Source of the DNA: Maritimibacter fusiformis
GTDB lineage: Bacteria > Pseudomonadota > Alphaproteobacteria > Rhodobacterales > Rhodobacteraceae
Direction: 5' to 3'
NCBI RefSeq assembly: GCF_008086115.1
Contig: NZ_VSIY01000009.1
Coordinates: forward strand, 62,001 to 126,000
Length of the DNA: 64,000 nt
The notes below the pieces were generated by a model. The model worked only from the letters and a program-made list of their open reading frames with translations, did not search any database and had not been told where the DNA came from. The translations under genes and the position numbers were made by a program. This document shows, one piece after another, positions 8,247 to 19,451 of the stretch (positions are counted from its first letter, which is position 1; each line of letters starts with the position of its first letter).

Positions 8247-9623
8247 ATGTTTCTGTCGGTATTCGAGATGTTCAAGGTCGGCATCGGCCCGTCCTCGTCG
8301 CACACGATGGGGCCGATGGTGGCGGCGGCGCGGTTTCTCGACCAGCTGCGCGGCACGGGCTTTTCCGCCCACGGGTTGCGCGCGGTGCTGCACGGCTCGC
8401 TCGCCTTCACCGGCGTCGGCCATGCCACCGACCGGGCGGTGATCCTGGGGCTTTCAGGTTTCGAGCCGGAGAATTACGACGCCGAGGCCGCCGAGCGCGA
8501 ACTGGCGCGCATCTTCTCGCAGAACACGGTCATGCCCGAGGGCCTGCCGGTGCTGGCCTTCGATCCTGCGCGCGACCTGGTGTTCGACTATGACACGACC
8601 CTGCCCGGCCACCCCAACGGGCTGCGGCTGATGGCGCTGGATGCCCAGGGCGACGTGATCGTGCAGGAGACCTATTTCTCGATCGGCGGTGGTTTCGTCG
8701 TGACCGAGGCCGATCTGGCGGCGGTGCCGGACAAACCCACAGGCCCTTCGCCGCACCCCTACCCGTTCGAGACCGCCGCCGAGATGCTGACGATGGCCGA
8801 GGCCTCGGGCCTGTCCATCGCCGCGATGAAACGCGCCAATGAGCGTATCCACATGAGCGCCACCGAGATCGACAAGCGGCTGATGCGGATCTGGCAGGTG
8901 ATGGATGAATGCATCGACCGCGGGCTGGCGGGTGACGGCGTGTTGCCGGGCGGGCTGGGGGTCAAGCGCCGGGCGCGCGCGATCCACGACAAGCTGCGCG
9001 CCGAACAGGGGCTGAACATCGCCGCCCCGCATATCGCGAACGAATGGATGTCGGTCTATGCGATGGCGGTGAACGAGGTGAACGCGGCCGGCGGCCAGGT
9101 GGTGACGGCGCCCACCAACGGGGCGGCGGGCGTGGTGCCTGCGGTGATCCGCTACTGGCTCGACCATGTGCCGGGGGCGGCGCGCGCGCGGGTGCCGGAG
9201 TTTCTGATGACGGCCGCGGCGATCGGCGGGGTGATCAAGCACAACGCCTCGATCTCGGGGGCCGAGGCGGGATGCCAGGCCGAGGTCGGCTCGGCCGCCG
9301 CGATGGCCGCGGCGGGCTTTGCGGCGGTGTCGGGCGCAACCCCGGCGCAGGTCGAGAACGCCGCCGAGATCGCGCTGGAGCATCACCTCGGCATGACCTG
9401 CGACCCGGTCAAGGGGCTGGTTCAGGTGCCCTGCATCGAACGCAACGGGCTGGGCGCGATCAAGGCGGTCAGCGCCGCAGCCCTGGCGCTGCGCGGCGAC
9501 GGCAGCCATTTCATGCCGCTCGACAACTGCATCAAGGCGATGTTCGAGACCGGGCGCGACATGAGCGAGAAGTATAAGGAGACCGCGCTGGGCGGGCTGG
9601 CGGTCAACGTGCCGAACTGCTGA
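8247..9623 (+). CDS. sdaA: L-serine ammonia-lyase (iron-sulfur, single chain)
   Basis: A 458-residue enzyme converting L-serine to pyruvate and ammonia. The N-terminal [20 protein letters not shown] and the cysteines expected to hold the [4Fe-4S] cluster are visible: [19 protein letters not shown] and the later NC region. The start at 8247 has CCGGAG six bases upstream; the open frame extends to 8187 without conservation. The 3' end overlaps convergent thiN by 20 bases. Confidence 0.95.
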   Translation: MFLSVFEMFKVGIGPSSSHTMGPMVAAARFLDQLRGTGFSAHGLRAVLHGSLAFTGVGHATDRAVILGLSGFEPENYDAEAAERELARIFSQNTVMPEGLPVLAFDPARDLVFDYDTTLPGHPNGLRLMALDAQGDVIVQETYFSIGGGFVVTEADLAAVPDKPTGPSPHPYPFETAAEMLTMAEASGLSIAAMKRANERIHMSATEIDKRLMRIWQVMDECIDRGLAGDGVLPGGLGVKRRARAIHDKLRAEQGLNIAAPHIANEWMSVYAMAVNEVNAAGGQVVTAPTNGAAGVVPAVIRYWLDHVPGAARARVPEFLMTAAAIGGVIKHNASISGAEAGCQAEVGSAAAMAAAGFAAVSGATPAQVENAAEIALEHHLGMTCDPVKGLVQVPCIERNGLGAIKAVSAAALALRGDGSHFMPLDNCIKAMFETGRDMSEKYKETALGGLAVNVPNC

Positions 9624-10275
9624 TCGCGGCAATCGCTGCATCCAGCGCGGCGCGCGGCAGGATCACCAGAAGGCCGGTGGCGTCCGGCGTGATCTCGACT
9701 GGCCCGGCAACAGCACGGTTCGAAGTGCCGACCCGCCCCCATGGCGCCAGCCGCAGCCCGTCCAGCGGCCATTCCAGCCCGGAAGCGGTGACACCGACCT
9801 CGGCCATCGGAAACAGCGACACCCGGGTGCCGGGGGCAAGGTCGAGCGACACGCGCGCGGGGGCGTGAAAGCAGATGTCCTCGCCACCCACCAGGATGCA
9901 GCGCTTGTCCGGGTGGCGCACCAGCGCGTTGTAGCAGGCAAGCTCATGGTCGAGCCGCCCGCCGGTGAAGCCCACCCCCAGGATCACCGGCGCCTCGATA
10001 TGGAGCAGCGCCTTTTCGAAGTCCGTGGTCTCCTGCTCGGTGATCTCGATCAGCGTCGCGGGGTCGAACCCGGCGCGGGTCTCGTCGTCGAGGCTGTCCA
10101 TGTCACCCACCACCAGGCGCGGCACGTGGCCCAGCCCCAGCGCATGGCGCGCCGCCCCGTCGCAGGCCACCAGAATCGGCGCGCGCCTCAACAACTCGGA
10201 AACAGTTGCCGGTGTAAGCTCACCTCCGCCCAGAAGGGTAACATTGGCCGAAAACCGCGAAAGTCCGTCAATCAT
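9604..10275 (-). CDS. thiN: Thiamine pyrophosphokinase
   Basis: A 223-residue protein with the family motifs GDMDSL, TDFEKAL, GGRLDHELA and GTSNRA, which bind Mg-ATP and thiamine. It makes thiamine diphosphate from thiamine. ATG 10275 (MIDGLSRF) is chosen because upstream residues to 10311 are not family-like. It is divergent from the acidic protein gene, with a 159-bp AT-richer gap between, and its last codons overlap the end of sdaA on the other strand. Confidence 0.9.
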   Translation of the reverse strand: MIDGLSRFSANVTLLGGGELTPATVSELLRRAPILVACDGAARHALGLGHVPRLVVGDMDSLDDETRAGFDPATLIEITEQETTDFEKALLHIEAPVILGVGFTGGRLDHELACYNALVRHPDKRCILVGGEDICFHAPARVSLDLAPGTRVSLFPMAEVGVTASGLEWPLDGLRLAPWGRVGTSNRAVAGPVEITPDATGLLVILPRAALDAAIAAISSSAR

Positions 10276-10434
10276 GGCGCACACTGTTCCATATCGAGAA
10301 ACAATCCACATTCCCGCCGCGAAAAAATACCGCGAAAATCGTGGTTTTGTTCAATTTCGAGAGACCTCGCATGGTAGAACATTTTCTGCAGTGGCTGGGT
10401 ATGTGAAATTTGGCGGGCGGAAAGTGAGTGGGCC

Positions 10435-12561
10435 ATGGTGAACGCAAACAGGATTCTGACGGTCTCATACGGCACCTTCAGTTGCACGCTGGAGGGCTTT
10501 GACGAGCCGTTCTCGACGATGAAATCCATCGCGGAATATTTCCGCGACCTGGCGGCGGACGACCGGTACTTCGGGGCGGAGCCGCCGACCCCGGATGCCG
10601 AAATGCTGCACCGCATCGCCGAGCGCGAGATCCAGCGCCGGGTCGAATCGCGCGTGTCGGACACGGGCATCGTGCTGCGCCCGGCAGCCGGAACGCAGGC
10701 GCCCGCCGACCCTGCCACGGCCCCTCGCCCCGAGACAGCCCCCGACAGCGCCCGTGCCCCCGCCCCCGAGACACGCACCGAGCCGGCCAGCTTTTCCGAC
10801 AAGCTCGCACGCATCCGCGCCGTCACGGCCCGGTCGGAGGCGGATTACGCCGAGGACGAACACGCCGAGGCGTTCTTCGTCGACACCCCGATCGAGACCG
10901 CCTTCGCGGACATCGACGAGGACGCCGCCGCAGAGGATGCGCCCACGCACATCGAGAACGCCGAAGACGACGCGCCGGTCACCACGGCGGATGCCGAAGA
11001 CGACGCGGCAGATCACGCCGCCGCGGCAGCCGCCGAGGTCGCAGCCTATGCGCCGGACGACGAGGACACCTTTGCCGGGCCGGCGGTCGCCGCTGCGGCC
11101 GAGGACGACAGCGATACCGAAGACGAACCGGCGGATATGCCGGGCCTTGCGGCGGGCGACGACGATGCGGCGATCACCGCCGTGCTCGGCTCGCTCGGCC
11201 ACCCGCGCGTGATGGAGGAAACCGTTCTTGTCCCCGAAACGATGGACGAGGACGAGGATCAGGCGGACGACGAGGACGACAGCCTGTTCAGTGACCTAGG
11301 CGCGGCCATCGCGGACGAGGACCAGGACGAAGAAGAAGACGATATCGCCGCGGCACCGTTCGACGACGAGGACGAGGCCGATGCGGCCGAATTTGACGAC
11401 GCGGACGAAGACGAGGACGTCGTCGTTGCCGAAACCGAAACAGTGGTTGAAGCCGAGACCGAGGCCGACGCGGTGGCAGAGGCCCCGACCGAGGCCGGGA
11501 CCGAGACTGCCGCGACCGCGGTGCAGCCGCGCCGCCCGGTCGCGCGGGTCGTCAAGGTGCGCCGCGCCACCGCCGAGGAGGCGAAAAAGCCCATCGAGGT
11601 GCCGGGGATCAGCACGCTTTCGGACGAGGACGAGGCCGCACTGGCCGCCGAACTGGCCGAGGTCGAGGCCGATGCGGCGCGCGAGGCGCCGCACACCGGC
11701 CCCGCCGATCCGCTTGCGATCGAGGCCGAGGAGGAGCCCGCCGACCGGATCGCCGCGCGCAAGGAACCGGCGCGCACCGCATTCGACGATGTCGACATGT
11801 CCGAAACCGAGGTCGCCATCGACCGCATCCTGGAAAAGACCAACACCCAGCTCAAGAGCGGCGAGGCCACCCGGCGGCGTTCGGCGATCCAGCATCTCAA
11901 GGCGGCGGTGCAGGCCACCCGCGCCGACCGCGAGGCCGCGGGCGAGACCGGCAGCGACGACGATCCGCGCGACGCCTACCGCGACGACCTGGCCCGCGTG
12001 GTGCAGCCGCGCCGCCCCGGTGGCGACGGCACCAGCCGCCGCATGGCGCCGCTGGTCCTGGTATCCGAGCAACGCATCGACGAGAAGGCGGCGGCCGACA
12101 CCGCGGGGCACGGCGACGGCGCCGGCAAGGGTCAGGGCGAAAACCGCGCCCGGCCCGCCGCTCAGCAGGTGCGCCCGCGCCGCGTGACCAAGGGCAACCT
12201 GGCATTGTCGCCGGACCTGTCGGTGGTCGAGGACGCGATCTCCGACCAACCCGACGGCTCGGACGGGCCGGACAAGGCCCCGCTGATCGACGGTTTCCGC
12301 CGCTATCTTGCCGACAGCGATGCCGAGGGCGATGTCGAACTGCTCGAGGCCGCGATGGCCTTTGTCACCCAGGAGGTCGGGCGCGCCAATGTCACCCGGC
12401 CGCAGTTGATGACGCTGGTGATGAACGCAGACGCCGATCTCAGCCGCGAGGACGCGCTGCGCGCCTTCGGCACGCTGCTGCGCGAGGGCCGGATCGAAAA
12501 GGTCAAGCGCGGCCAGTTCGTGCTGGGCGAGGCCAGCCGGTTCCTCGACCCCGACGACTGA
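10435..12561 (+). CDS. Long, very acidic protein of unknown function
   Basis: A 708-residue protein in three parts. Residues 1-65 are well structured and aromatic-rich (YGTFSCTLEGFDEPFSTMK, then EYFRDLAADDRYFG). Residues ~130-480 are low complexity and dominated by Asp, Glu and Ala, with runs such as DEDEDQADDEDD. Residues ~590-708 form a folded-looking C-terminal domain ending in GRIEKVKRGQFVLGEASRFLDPDD, which has a winged-helix feel. From memory the two ends resemble proteins conserved in Rhodobacterales without known role. There is no signal peptide or lipobox. Followed by a terminator at 12582. Confidence 0.75.
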   Translation: MVNANRILTVSYGTFSCTLEGFDEPFSTMKSIAEYFRDLAADDRYFGAEPPTPDAEMLHRIAEREIQRRVESRVSDTGIVLRPAAGTQAPADPATAPRPETAPDSARAPAPETRTEPASFSDKLARIRAVTARSEADYAEDEHAEAFFVDTPIETAFADIDEDAAAEDAPTHIENAEDDAPVTTADAEDDAADHAAAAAAEVAAYAPDDEDTFAGPAVAAAAEDDSDTEDEPADMPGLAAGDDDAAITAVLGSLGHPRVMEETVLVPETMDEDEDQADDEDDSLFSDLGAAIADEDQDEEEDDIAAAPFDDEDEADAAEFDDADEDEDVVVAETETVVEAETEADAVAEAPTEAGTETAATAVQPRRPVARVVKVRRATAEEAKKPIEVPGISTLSDEDEAALAAELAEVEADAAREAPHTGPADPLAIEAEEEPADRIAARKEPARTAFDDVDMSETEVAIDRILEKTNTQLKSGEATRRRSAIQHLKAAVQATRADREAAGETGSDDDPRDAYRDDLARVVQPRRPGGDGTSRRMAPLVLVSEQRIDEKAAADTAGHGDGAGKGQGENRARPAAQQVRPRRVTKGNLALSPDLSVVEDAISDQPDGSDGPDKAPLIDGFRRYLADSDAEGDVELLEAAMAFVTQEVGRANVTRPQLMTLVMNADADLSREDALRAFGTLLREGRIEKVKRGQFVLGEASRFLDPDD

Positions 12562-12581
12562 GCCGCCACGCAATGCTGCCG

Positions 12582-12616
12582 GGCCGGTCCGACGCGCTGC
12601 GCGGGCCGGCCTTTTT
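12582..12616 (+). terminator. Rho-independent terminator after the acidic protein gene
   Basis: GGCCGG (12582-12587) pairs with CCGGCC (12606-12611) through a GC-rich inner region and is followed directly by TTTTT. It lies 20 bases after the stop codon. Confidence 0.75.
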
Positions 12617-12641
12617 CATGCCGTGACGGCGGTGCGCGGGG

Positions 12642-12869
12642 TCAGCCCTCGTCGTCGCCCTCCTGCTCGGCACGGGCGACGCCGAGAAACAGCTTGCGCA
12701 AGGGCAGCATCCAGAGAAAGCCCAGCACGATGTAGAGGCCGAGTTCGAGCCACATCGGCGGGCGGTCGAACATCGCCACGATCCCCACCGCCAGAATGAT
12801 GTAAATCGGCAGCCCGACCAGCAGAACGAGGATCGACAGGCGTTTGCGGGCTTTCAGCGACAGGGCCAT
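12642..12869 (-). CDS. DUF2842 family small membrane protein
   Basis: A 75-residue protein with a basic N terminus (MALSLKARKRLS) and two hydrophobic helices (about 13-33 and 40-60) separated by MFDRPPMW, matching the DUF2842 pattern of alphaproteobacteria. Function unknown. It lies ten bases after purA in the same direction, so it is probably cotranscribed with it. Confidence 0.82.
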   Translation of the reverse strand: MALSLKARKRLSILVLLVGLPIYIILAVGIVAMFDRPPMWLELGLYIVLGFLWMLPLRKLFLGVARAEQEGDDEG

Positions 12870-12879
12870 GCGGACCTCC

Positions 12880-14172
<1,293 letters not shown>

Positions 14173-14494
14173 GCCATCCTCCGGTTGGAAAAACGCCCGC
14201 TCTATACACGCGGGGGGCAGCGGGTGAAACCGCAAACTTGCGCGGCGCGTTCCCCGGGCGCGCGGACATGCCGCCATTCGAGGCGAATCGCGCGACGGGC
14301 CGGGGCGGGCGGAGTTGGCGTTGTGCGGCGCGGCCTTGGTAGCCACGTGTCCGCGCGGCGCGGGGCAGAGCGGCGGGACCGGGACAACTGGCCGGGAACA
14401 GACGCAAAAACCGCCCCCCGGCACTGGACATGCCCCGATCCGACAGGTCATTCTGGCGCCAAGGTCATTTGGACGAATTCATTGGGCGGGGCAC
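14173..14494. other. Divergent intergenic region, nothing else seen
   Basis: A 322-bp GC-rich gap between purA and the DUF6524-type gene. Open frames crossing it are extensions of these two genes with low-complexity translations. I see no RNA gene, clear promoter or repeat. Confidence 0.5.
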
Positions 14495-14893
14495 ATGGGC
14501 ACTTTCACGATACGCTGGCTTTTCGCCTTCCTTCTGCTGGCGGCAACCTACAACCCGACGCAAGTGAATTTCCTGCGCTGGCTGACCGCTGACAACGGCC
14601 CGTCCACCTCGGTGCTGGTGCTGACCGGGCTGGTGCTGCTGGTCGGCTACATCATCTACCTGCGCGCCACCCTGCGCTCGATCGGGCCGTTCGGAATGGT
14701 GCTGGTGCTGGCGCTGGTGGGGGCGCTGCTTTGGGTGGCCTATGACCTGGGATGGCTGGATTTCCGCAACCCGACCTGGAACACCTGGATCGGGCTGGTC
14801 GCACTCAGCCTCGTGCTGGGAATCGGGCTGAGCTGGAGCCATGTGCGCCGCCGGCTGTCGGGCCAGTCCGACATGGACGATGTCGACGAATAG
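14495..14893 (+). CDS. DUF6524-type four-helix membrane protein
   Basis: A 132-residue protein with an N-terminal hydrophobic helix (MGTFTIRWLFAFLLLAATYN), the motif NPTQVNFLRWL, and three further helices. The tail is charged (SGQSDMDDVDE). It looks like the small family I remember as DUF6524; function unknown. ATG 14495 is preferred because the 60 residues upstream are non-conserved. Confidence 0.7.
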   Translation: MGTFTIRWLFAFLLLAATYNPTQVNFLRWLTADNGPSTSVLVLTGLVLLVGYIIYLRATLRSIGPFGMVLVLALVGALLWVAYDLGWLDFRNPTWNTWIGLVALSLVLGIGLSWSHVRRRLSGQSDMDDVDE

Positions 14894-14993
14894 TCCGGGC
14901 GCGCGCATATTCCGGCCCCGGCGCCACAGAGGGGTTGCAGTGCGCGGCCAAGGCTTCTAGATACGCCCCGTCGCGCAAGCCGAAGGTCGCCTC

Positions 14994-15368
14994 ATGGAAA
15001 ACGTCATCCTCGTCATCCACCTGCTGCTCGCGCTGTCCCTGATCGGCGTCGTGCTCTTGCAACGCTCGGAGGGCGGCGGGCTTGGCATCGGCGGTGGCGG
15101 CGGCGGTGCCATGTCGGCGCGCGGTGCCGCGACGGCGCTGGGCAAGGTGACATGGCTGCTGGCGATCGCGTTCCTGACCACCTCGATCACGCTGACCATC
15201 GTGTCGGCCCGCAACGCGGCCTCGGATTCGGTGGTCGACCGGGTGATCGAGACGCCCGCGGCCCCGGACAGCACAACCCCCGAGGCACCGGCCACGCCCG
15301 ATGTCGGCGACCTGATGCCGCCGGTGGTGCCGGGCGACGCGCCGCTGGCGCCGCCGCGCGCCGACTAG
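14994..15368 (+). CDS. secG: Preprotein translocase subunit SecG
   Basis: A 124-residue protein with two membrane helices (about 2-20 and 54-74) joined by the typical glycine-rich loop (QRSEGGGLGIGGGGGG), then a Pro/Ala-rich tail. SecG assists SecYE in protein export. The secG-pyrG order is common in Rhodobacterales. Confidence 0.93.
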   Translation: MENVILVIHLLLALSLIGVVLLQRSEGGGLGIGGGGGGAMSARGAATALGKVTWLLAIAFLTTSITLTIVSARNAASDSVVDRVIETPAAPDSTTPEAPATPDVGDLMPPVVPGDAPLAPPRAD

Positions 15369-15582
15369 AGCGCCACGCAACCCGACCCATCGGACGGGCC
15401 AGCCCCGGCCACGAACCACAACACTTTGACGCGCCGGGAAAAGCGGCCTCATCATCTTGCGGTCCGGTTGCGCGGGGTCCGGGTATCGTGTTAACTTGAA
15501 CTCCCGTGATGATGTGGATTCGCGCCGATTCTTTTCGGGCGGTCCGGCATCGTAGAACAAAAGTCACGGGGGCAGCCTGAAC

Positions 15583-17229
15583 ATGGCAAGATACGTTTTC
15601 ATCACCGGCGGAGTCGTGTCCTCGCTGGGCAAGGGGCTGACCTCGGCGGCGCTGGGCGCGTTGTTGCAGGCGCGCGGTTTCTCGGTGCGGCTGCGCAAGC
15701 TCGACCCCTACCTGAACGTCGATCCCGGCACGATGAGCCCGTTCGAGCATGGCGAGGTCTTCGTCACCGACGATGGCGCGGAAACCGACCTTGACCTGGG
15801 CCACTACGAACGCTTCACCGGGGTGGCGGCGCGGGCCACCGACTCGGTCAGTTCCGGGCGCATCTATTCCAACGTGCTGGAGAAGGAGCGCCGTGGCGAT
15901 TACCTCGGCAAGACCATCCAGGTCATTCCCCACGTCACCAACGAGATCAAGGATTTCATCGCCATAGGCGACGACGAGGTCGATTTCATGCTGTGCGAGA
16001 TCGGCGGCACGGTCGGCGATATCGAGGCGCTGCCGTTCTTCGAGGCGATCCGCCAGTTCTCGCAGGAACGCCCGCGCGGCGAGTGCATCTTCATGCACCT
16101 CACGCTCTTGCCCTACCTGGCCGCCTCGGGCGAGCTCAAGACAAAGCCGACCCAGCACTCGGTCAAGGAACTGCGCTCGATCGGCATCGCGCCGGATGTG
16201 CTGGTGTGCCGGTCCGAGCATCCCATCCCCGAGAAGGAGCGCGAGAAGATCGCGCTGTTCTGCAACGTGCGGCTGGACGCGGTGATCCCGGCCTATGACC
16301 TCAAGTCGATTTACGAAGCGCCGATGGCCTATCACAACGTGGGGCTGGACCAGGCGGTGCTGGATGCCTTCCAGATCAGCCCGGCGCCGAAACCCGACCT
16401 CAGCCGCTGGGTCGACGTGCAGGACCGCATCCACAACGCCGAGGGCGAGGTGAAGGTCGCCATCGTCGGCAAATACGTGCAGCTCGAGGACGCCTACAAG
16501 TCGATCCGCGAGGCGCTGACCCACGGCGGCATGGCCAACCGGGTCAAGGTCTCGGTGGAGTGGGTGGACGCCGAGATTTTCGAGCGTGAAGACCCCGCGC
16601 CCTGGCTTGAGGGCTTCCACGCCATCCTGGTGCCCGGCGGCTTTGGCGAACGCGGCACCGAGGGCAAGATCCGCGCCGCGCAGTTCGCCCGCGAACGCAA
16701 GATCCCCTATCTCGGCATTTGCCTCGGGATGCAGCTTGCGGTGATCGAGGCGGCCCGCAACATGATCGGGATCGACGATGCCGGGTCCGAGGAATTCGAC
16801 CACGACACCGGCAAAAAGCGTTTCACGCCCGTGGTTTACCACCTCAAGGAATGGGTGCGCGGCAATTACACCGAGAAACGGTCGGCGAGCGACGACAAGG
16901 GCGGCACGATGCGGCTGGGGGCCTATACGGCGGTGCTGGCCGAAGGCTCGAAGGTGTCGCAGATCTATGGCGGCGCGACCGAGATCGAGGAACGCCACCG
17001 CCACCGCTACGAGGTCGACATCCGCTACCGCGAGGCGCTTGAGGCCAAGGGGCTGAAGTTCTCGGGCATGTCGCCGGACGGGCGCCTGCCCGAGATCGTC
17101 GAGTGGGAGGATCACCCGTGGTTCATCGGCGTGCAGTTCCACCCCGAGCTGAAATCCAAGCCCTTCGCCCCTGCCCCGCTGTTCGCCGATTTCGTGCGCG
17201 CTGCCAAGGACATCGAACGGCTGGTCTGA
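15583..17229 (+). CDS. pyrG: CTP synthase
   Basis: A 548-residue enzyme aminating UTP to CTP. The N-terminal synthetase domain opens with [20 protein letters not shown] (ATP loop). The C-terminal class I glutaminase domain has the nucleophile Cys in [10 protein letters not shown] and the His/Glu pair in FHPEL. Length is normal. The 214-bp gap after secG holds no gene I can see and has only a weak ribosome-binding site before the ATG. Confidence 0.97.
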   Translation: MARYVFITGGVVSSLGKGLTSAALGALLQARGFSVRLRKLDPYLNVDPGTMSPFEHGEVFVTDDGAETDLDLGHYERFTGVAARATDSVSSGRIYSNVLEKERRGDYLGKTIQVIPHVTNEIKDFIAIGDDEVDFMLCEIGGTVGDIEALPFFEAIRQFSQERPRGECIFMHLTLLPYLAASGELKTKPTQHSVKELRSIGIAPDVLVCRSEHPIPEKEREKIALFCNVRLDAVIPAYDLKSIYEAPMAYHNVGLDQAVLDAFQISPAPKPDLSRWVDVQDRIHNAEGEVKVAIVGKYVQLEDAYKSIREALTHGGMANRVKVSVEWVDAEIFEREDPAPWLEGFHAILVPGGFGERGTEGKIRAAQFARERKIPYLGICLGMQLAVIEAARNMIGIDDAGSEEFDHDTGKKRFTPVVYHLKEWVRGNYTEKRSASDDKGGTMRLGAYTAVLAEGSKVSQIYGGATEIEERHRHRYEVDIRYREALEAKGLKFSGMSPDGRLPEIVEWEDHPWFIGVQFHPELKSKPFAPAPLFADFVRAAKDIERLV

Positions 17230-17318
17230 TCCGCGCCGCCCGCGCGCGCGAAATCAACGCGCTTGCCCGGTGGCCCCGCCGCCATTAGGGTTTTTCCGCT
17301 CATGGGGGAGACAACGGG

Positions 17319-17756
17319 ATGTTCACCGAATTTCTGCAACGCCTGACAGGTCATGCGCCGGACAAGCCGCTGCCGGAACTGGACGCGCGGCTTGCGGTCG
17401 GGGCGCTTCTGGTCCGGGTGGCCAAGACCGATCAGCACTACGCGTTCGAGGAGATCGTCAAGATCGACAACATCCTGGCCAGCCGTTTCGACCTCAACCC
17501 GGTCGAAGCCGCAAAGATGCGCGCCGACTGCGAACGCCTGGCCGCCGATGCGCCCGACAGCAGCGAATTCACCGCGCTGGTGCACAAGGCCGTGCCCTAT
17601 TCCGAGCGCGCCGCGCTTCTGGACGCGCTGTGGCAGGTCTCATTGGCCGACCGGGCGCTGAAACCCGAGGAAGAGGGATTCCTGGGCCGGATCGCCACCG
17701 CTCTGGGCATCGCCGAAGGCGACGCCAATGGCATCGCCAACCGCCACCGCAGCTAG
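17319..17756 (+). CDS. TerB-like protein, first of two paralogues
   Basis: A 145-residue all-helical protein resembling the TerB/tellurite-resistance fold (DARLAVGALLVRVAKTDQHYAFEEIVKID; later LLDALWQVSLADRALKPEEE). TerB domains are acidic, metal-binding, and linked to stress responses; no ter genes surround it. A second copy of equal length starts at 18122, with a DUF1330 gene between. A good AGGGG-type site precedes the next gene. Confidence 0.82.
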   Translation: MFTEFLQRLTGHAPDKPLPELDARLAVGALLVRVAKTDQHYAFEEIVKIDNILASRFDLNPVEAAKMRADCERLAADAPDSSEFTALVHKAVPYSERAALLDALWQVSLADRALKPEEEGFLGRIATALGIAEGDANGIANRHRS

Positions 17757-17766
17757 GGGGGACAGA

Positions 17767-18075
17767 ATGGCAAAGGGGTACTGGATCGGCCGGGTCGATG
17801 TGGCCGACGCCGATCAATACCGCAGATACGTCGAGGCCAACGCCGGGCCGTTTGCCGAATATGGCGCGCGATTCCTGGTCCGGGGCGGGGATTTCGAAAC
17901 CCCCGAGGGCACATCGCGGGCGCGCAACGTGGTGATCGAGTTCCCGTCCTACGAGGCGGCGCTGGAGTGCTATCACTCAACCGGCTACCAGGCGGCCAAG
18001 GCGCTGCGCGACCCGGTCTCGACGGCCGATATCGTGATCGTCGAGGGCTATGACGGGCCGCAGCCGGGCGGGTGA
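17767..18075 (+). CDS. DUF1330 family protein
   Basis: A 102-residue ferredoxin-like alpha/beta barrel protein. Signatures: MAKGYWIGRVDV, FLVRGGDFETPEG and YHSTGYQAAKALRDPVSTADIVIVEGYDG. ATG 17767 is preceded by AGGGGGACAG. It lies 11 bases after the first TerB-like gene and 46 before the second, so the three are probably one transcript. Confidence 0.88.
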   Translation: MAKGYWIGRVDVADADQYRRYVEANAGPFAEYGARFLVRGGDFETPEGTSRARNVVIEFPSYEAALECYHSTGYQAAKALRDPVSTADIVIVEGYDGPQPGG

Positions 18076-18121
18076 CACGGAAGTGATTGGCAGCGGACGC
18101 GAATGGTCCTATATCCACCGC

Positions 18122-18559
18122 ATGTTCGAGAGCCTTTTCAGCACCCTTTTCGCCACCGACCCGGAACCGCTGGACGACGGCGACGCGCGCCTGGCGCTGA
18201 CCGCGCTGCTGGTGCGCATCGCGCGGTCGGACCACGACTATGCCTCGGTCGAGATCAACGAGATCGAGCAGATCGTGGCGGCGCGCTATCACCTGTCGCA
18301 GGCCGAGGCGACCGAGTTGCGCCATGCCGCGGAAGCCTTCGAGGCCGAGGCGCCCGATACCGTGCGCTTCACCCGCGCGATCAAGGACGCGGTGCCCTAT
18401 GACCAGCGTTTGCGGGTGGTCGAGAGCGCCTGGAGCGTGGTGCTGGCCGACGGCGCGCGCGCCGACGAGGAAAACGCGCTGATGCGCCTGGTGGCGAACC
18501 TTCTGGGAATCGAGGATCGCGATTCGAACATCGCGCGCCAGAAGGCCGCGCGAAGCTGA
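18122..18559 (+). CDS. TerB-like protein, second of two paralogues
   Basis: A 145-residue protein aligning along its length with the gene at 17319 (DARLALTALLVRIARSDHDYASVEINEIEQI; VVESAWSVVLADGARADEE). It shares the helical TerB pattern, but many positions have diverged, so this is an old duplication. An open frame reaches back to 18050, but residues before ATG 18122 are not shared with the paralogue. Confidence 0.82.
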   Translation: MFESLFSTLFATDPEPLDDGDARLALTALLVRIARSDHDYASVEINEIEQIVAARYHLSQAEATELRHAAEAFEAEAPDTVRFTRAIKDAVPYDQRLRVVESAWSVVLADGARADEENALMRLVANLLGIEDRDSNIARQKAARS

Positions 18560-18646
18560 GAACTGCCGCCGGGTCAACGATTTGCCCGTTGCAATGTGGC
18601 GCGATTTGCGCCCTACTCCGAACCCGGAGCAATCAGCCAGGCAGAC

Positions 18647-19426
18647 GTGACCGACACCGATCCACCCGTCATAGAGATCCGCGATCTCCACAAGTCCTTC
18701 GGCAATCTGGAGGTTCTCAAGGGAGTCGACATGACCGCGCCGCGCGGCCACGTGATCGCGTTGATCGGTTCATCCGGGTCGGGCAAGTCGACGTTGTTGC
18801 GCTGTGCAAACCTGCTCGAGGACAGCCAGCAGGGCGAAATTCTGTTCGAGGGCGAACCGATCCGCTGGCGCGGCGAAGGGGCCGGACGCCACCCCGCCGA
18901 CCGCGCCCAGGTCACCCGCATCCGAACAAACCTGTCGATGGTGTTCCAGCAGTTCAACCTGTGGTCGCACATGTCGATCCTGCAAAACGTGATGGAAGCG
19001 CCGGTGACGGTGCTGGGCCGCGACAAGGCCGAGGTCGAGGCGGCGGCGCGCGGCTATCTCGACAAGGTCGGCATCGGCGACAAGTGCGAGGCCTGGCCGG
19101 CGCAATTGTCCGGCGGCCAGCAGCAGCGCGCCGCGATCGCGCGCGCGCTGTGCATGGAGCCGCGCGCGCTGTTGTTCGACGAGCCGACATCGGCGCTCGA
19201 CCCCGAGCTTGAGCAAGAGGTGATCAAGGTCATCAAGGATCTCGCCACCGAGGGGCGGACCATGATAATCGTCACCCATGACATGCGACTTGCCGCCGAT
19301 GTCGCCGACCACGTGGTGTTCCTGCATCTCGGCAAGATCGAGGAAGAGGGCCCGCCAGAGGCGGTGTTCGGCAATCCGCAAACCGAGCGGCTGCAACAGT
19401 TCCTGTCGCACGGCGCTCAATACTGA
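18647..19426 (+). CDS. Polar amino-acid ABC transporter ATP-binding protein
   Basis: A 259-residue ATPase of the HisP/GlnQ type: Walker A GSSGSGKST, Q-loop MVFQQFNLWSHMS, signature LSGGQQQR, Walker B LLFDEPTSALD, and switch His in VTHDM. It powers the importer encoded by the next three genes. The start is uncertain: GTG 18647 (VTDTDPPVIEIRDLHKSFG) fits the family, GTG 18596 is the alternative. Ribosome-binding sequence is weak at both. Confidence 0.92.
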   Translation: MTDTDPPVIEIRDLHKSFGNLEVLKGVDMTAPRGHVIALIGSSGSGKSTLLRCANLLEDSQQGEILFEGEPIRWRGEGAGRHPADRAQVTRIRTNLSMVFQQFNLWSHMSILQNVMEAPVTVLGRDKAEVEAAARGYLDKVGIGDKCEAWPAQLSGGQQQRAAIARALCMEPRALLFDEPTSALDPELEQEVIKVIKDLATEGRTMIIVTHDMRLAADVADHVVFLHLGKIEEEGPPEAVFGNPQTERLQQFLSHGAQY

Positions 19427-19451
19427 AAAACTGACCAAGGGAGTGAAACCA

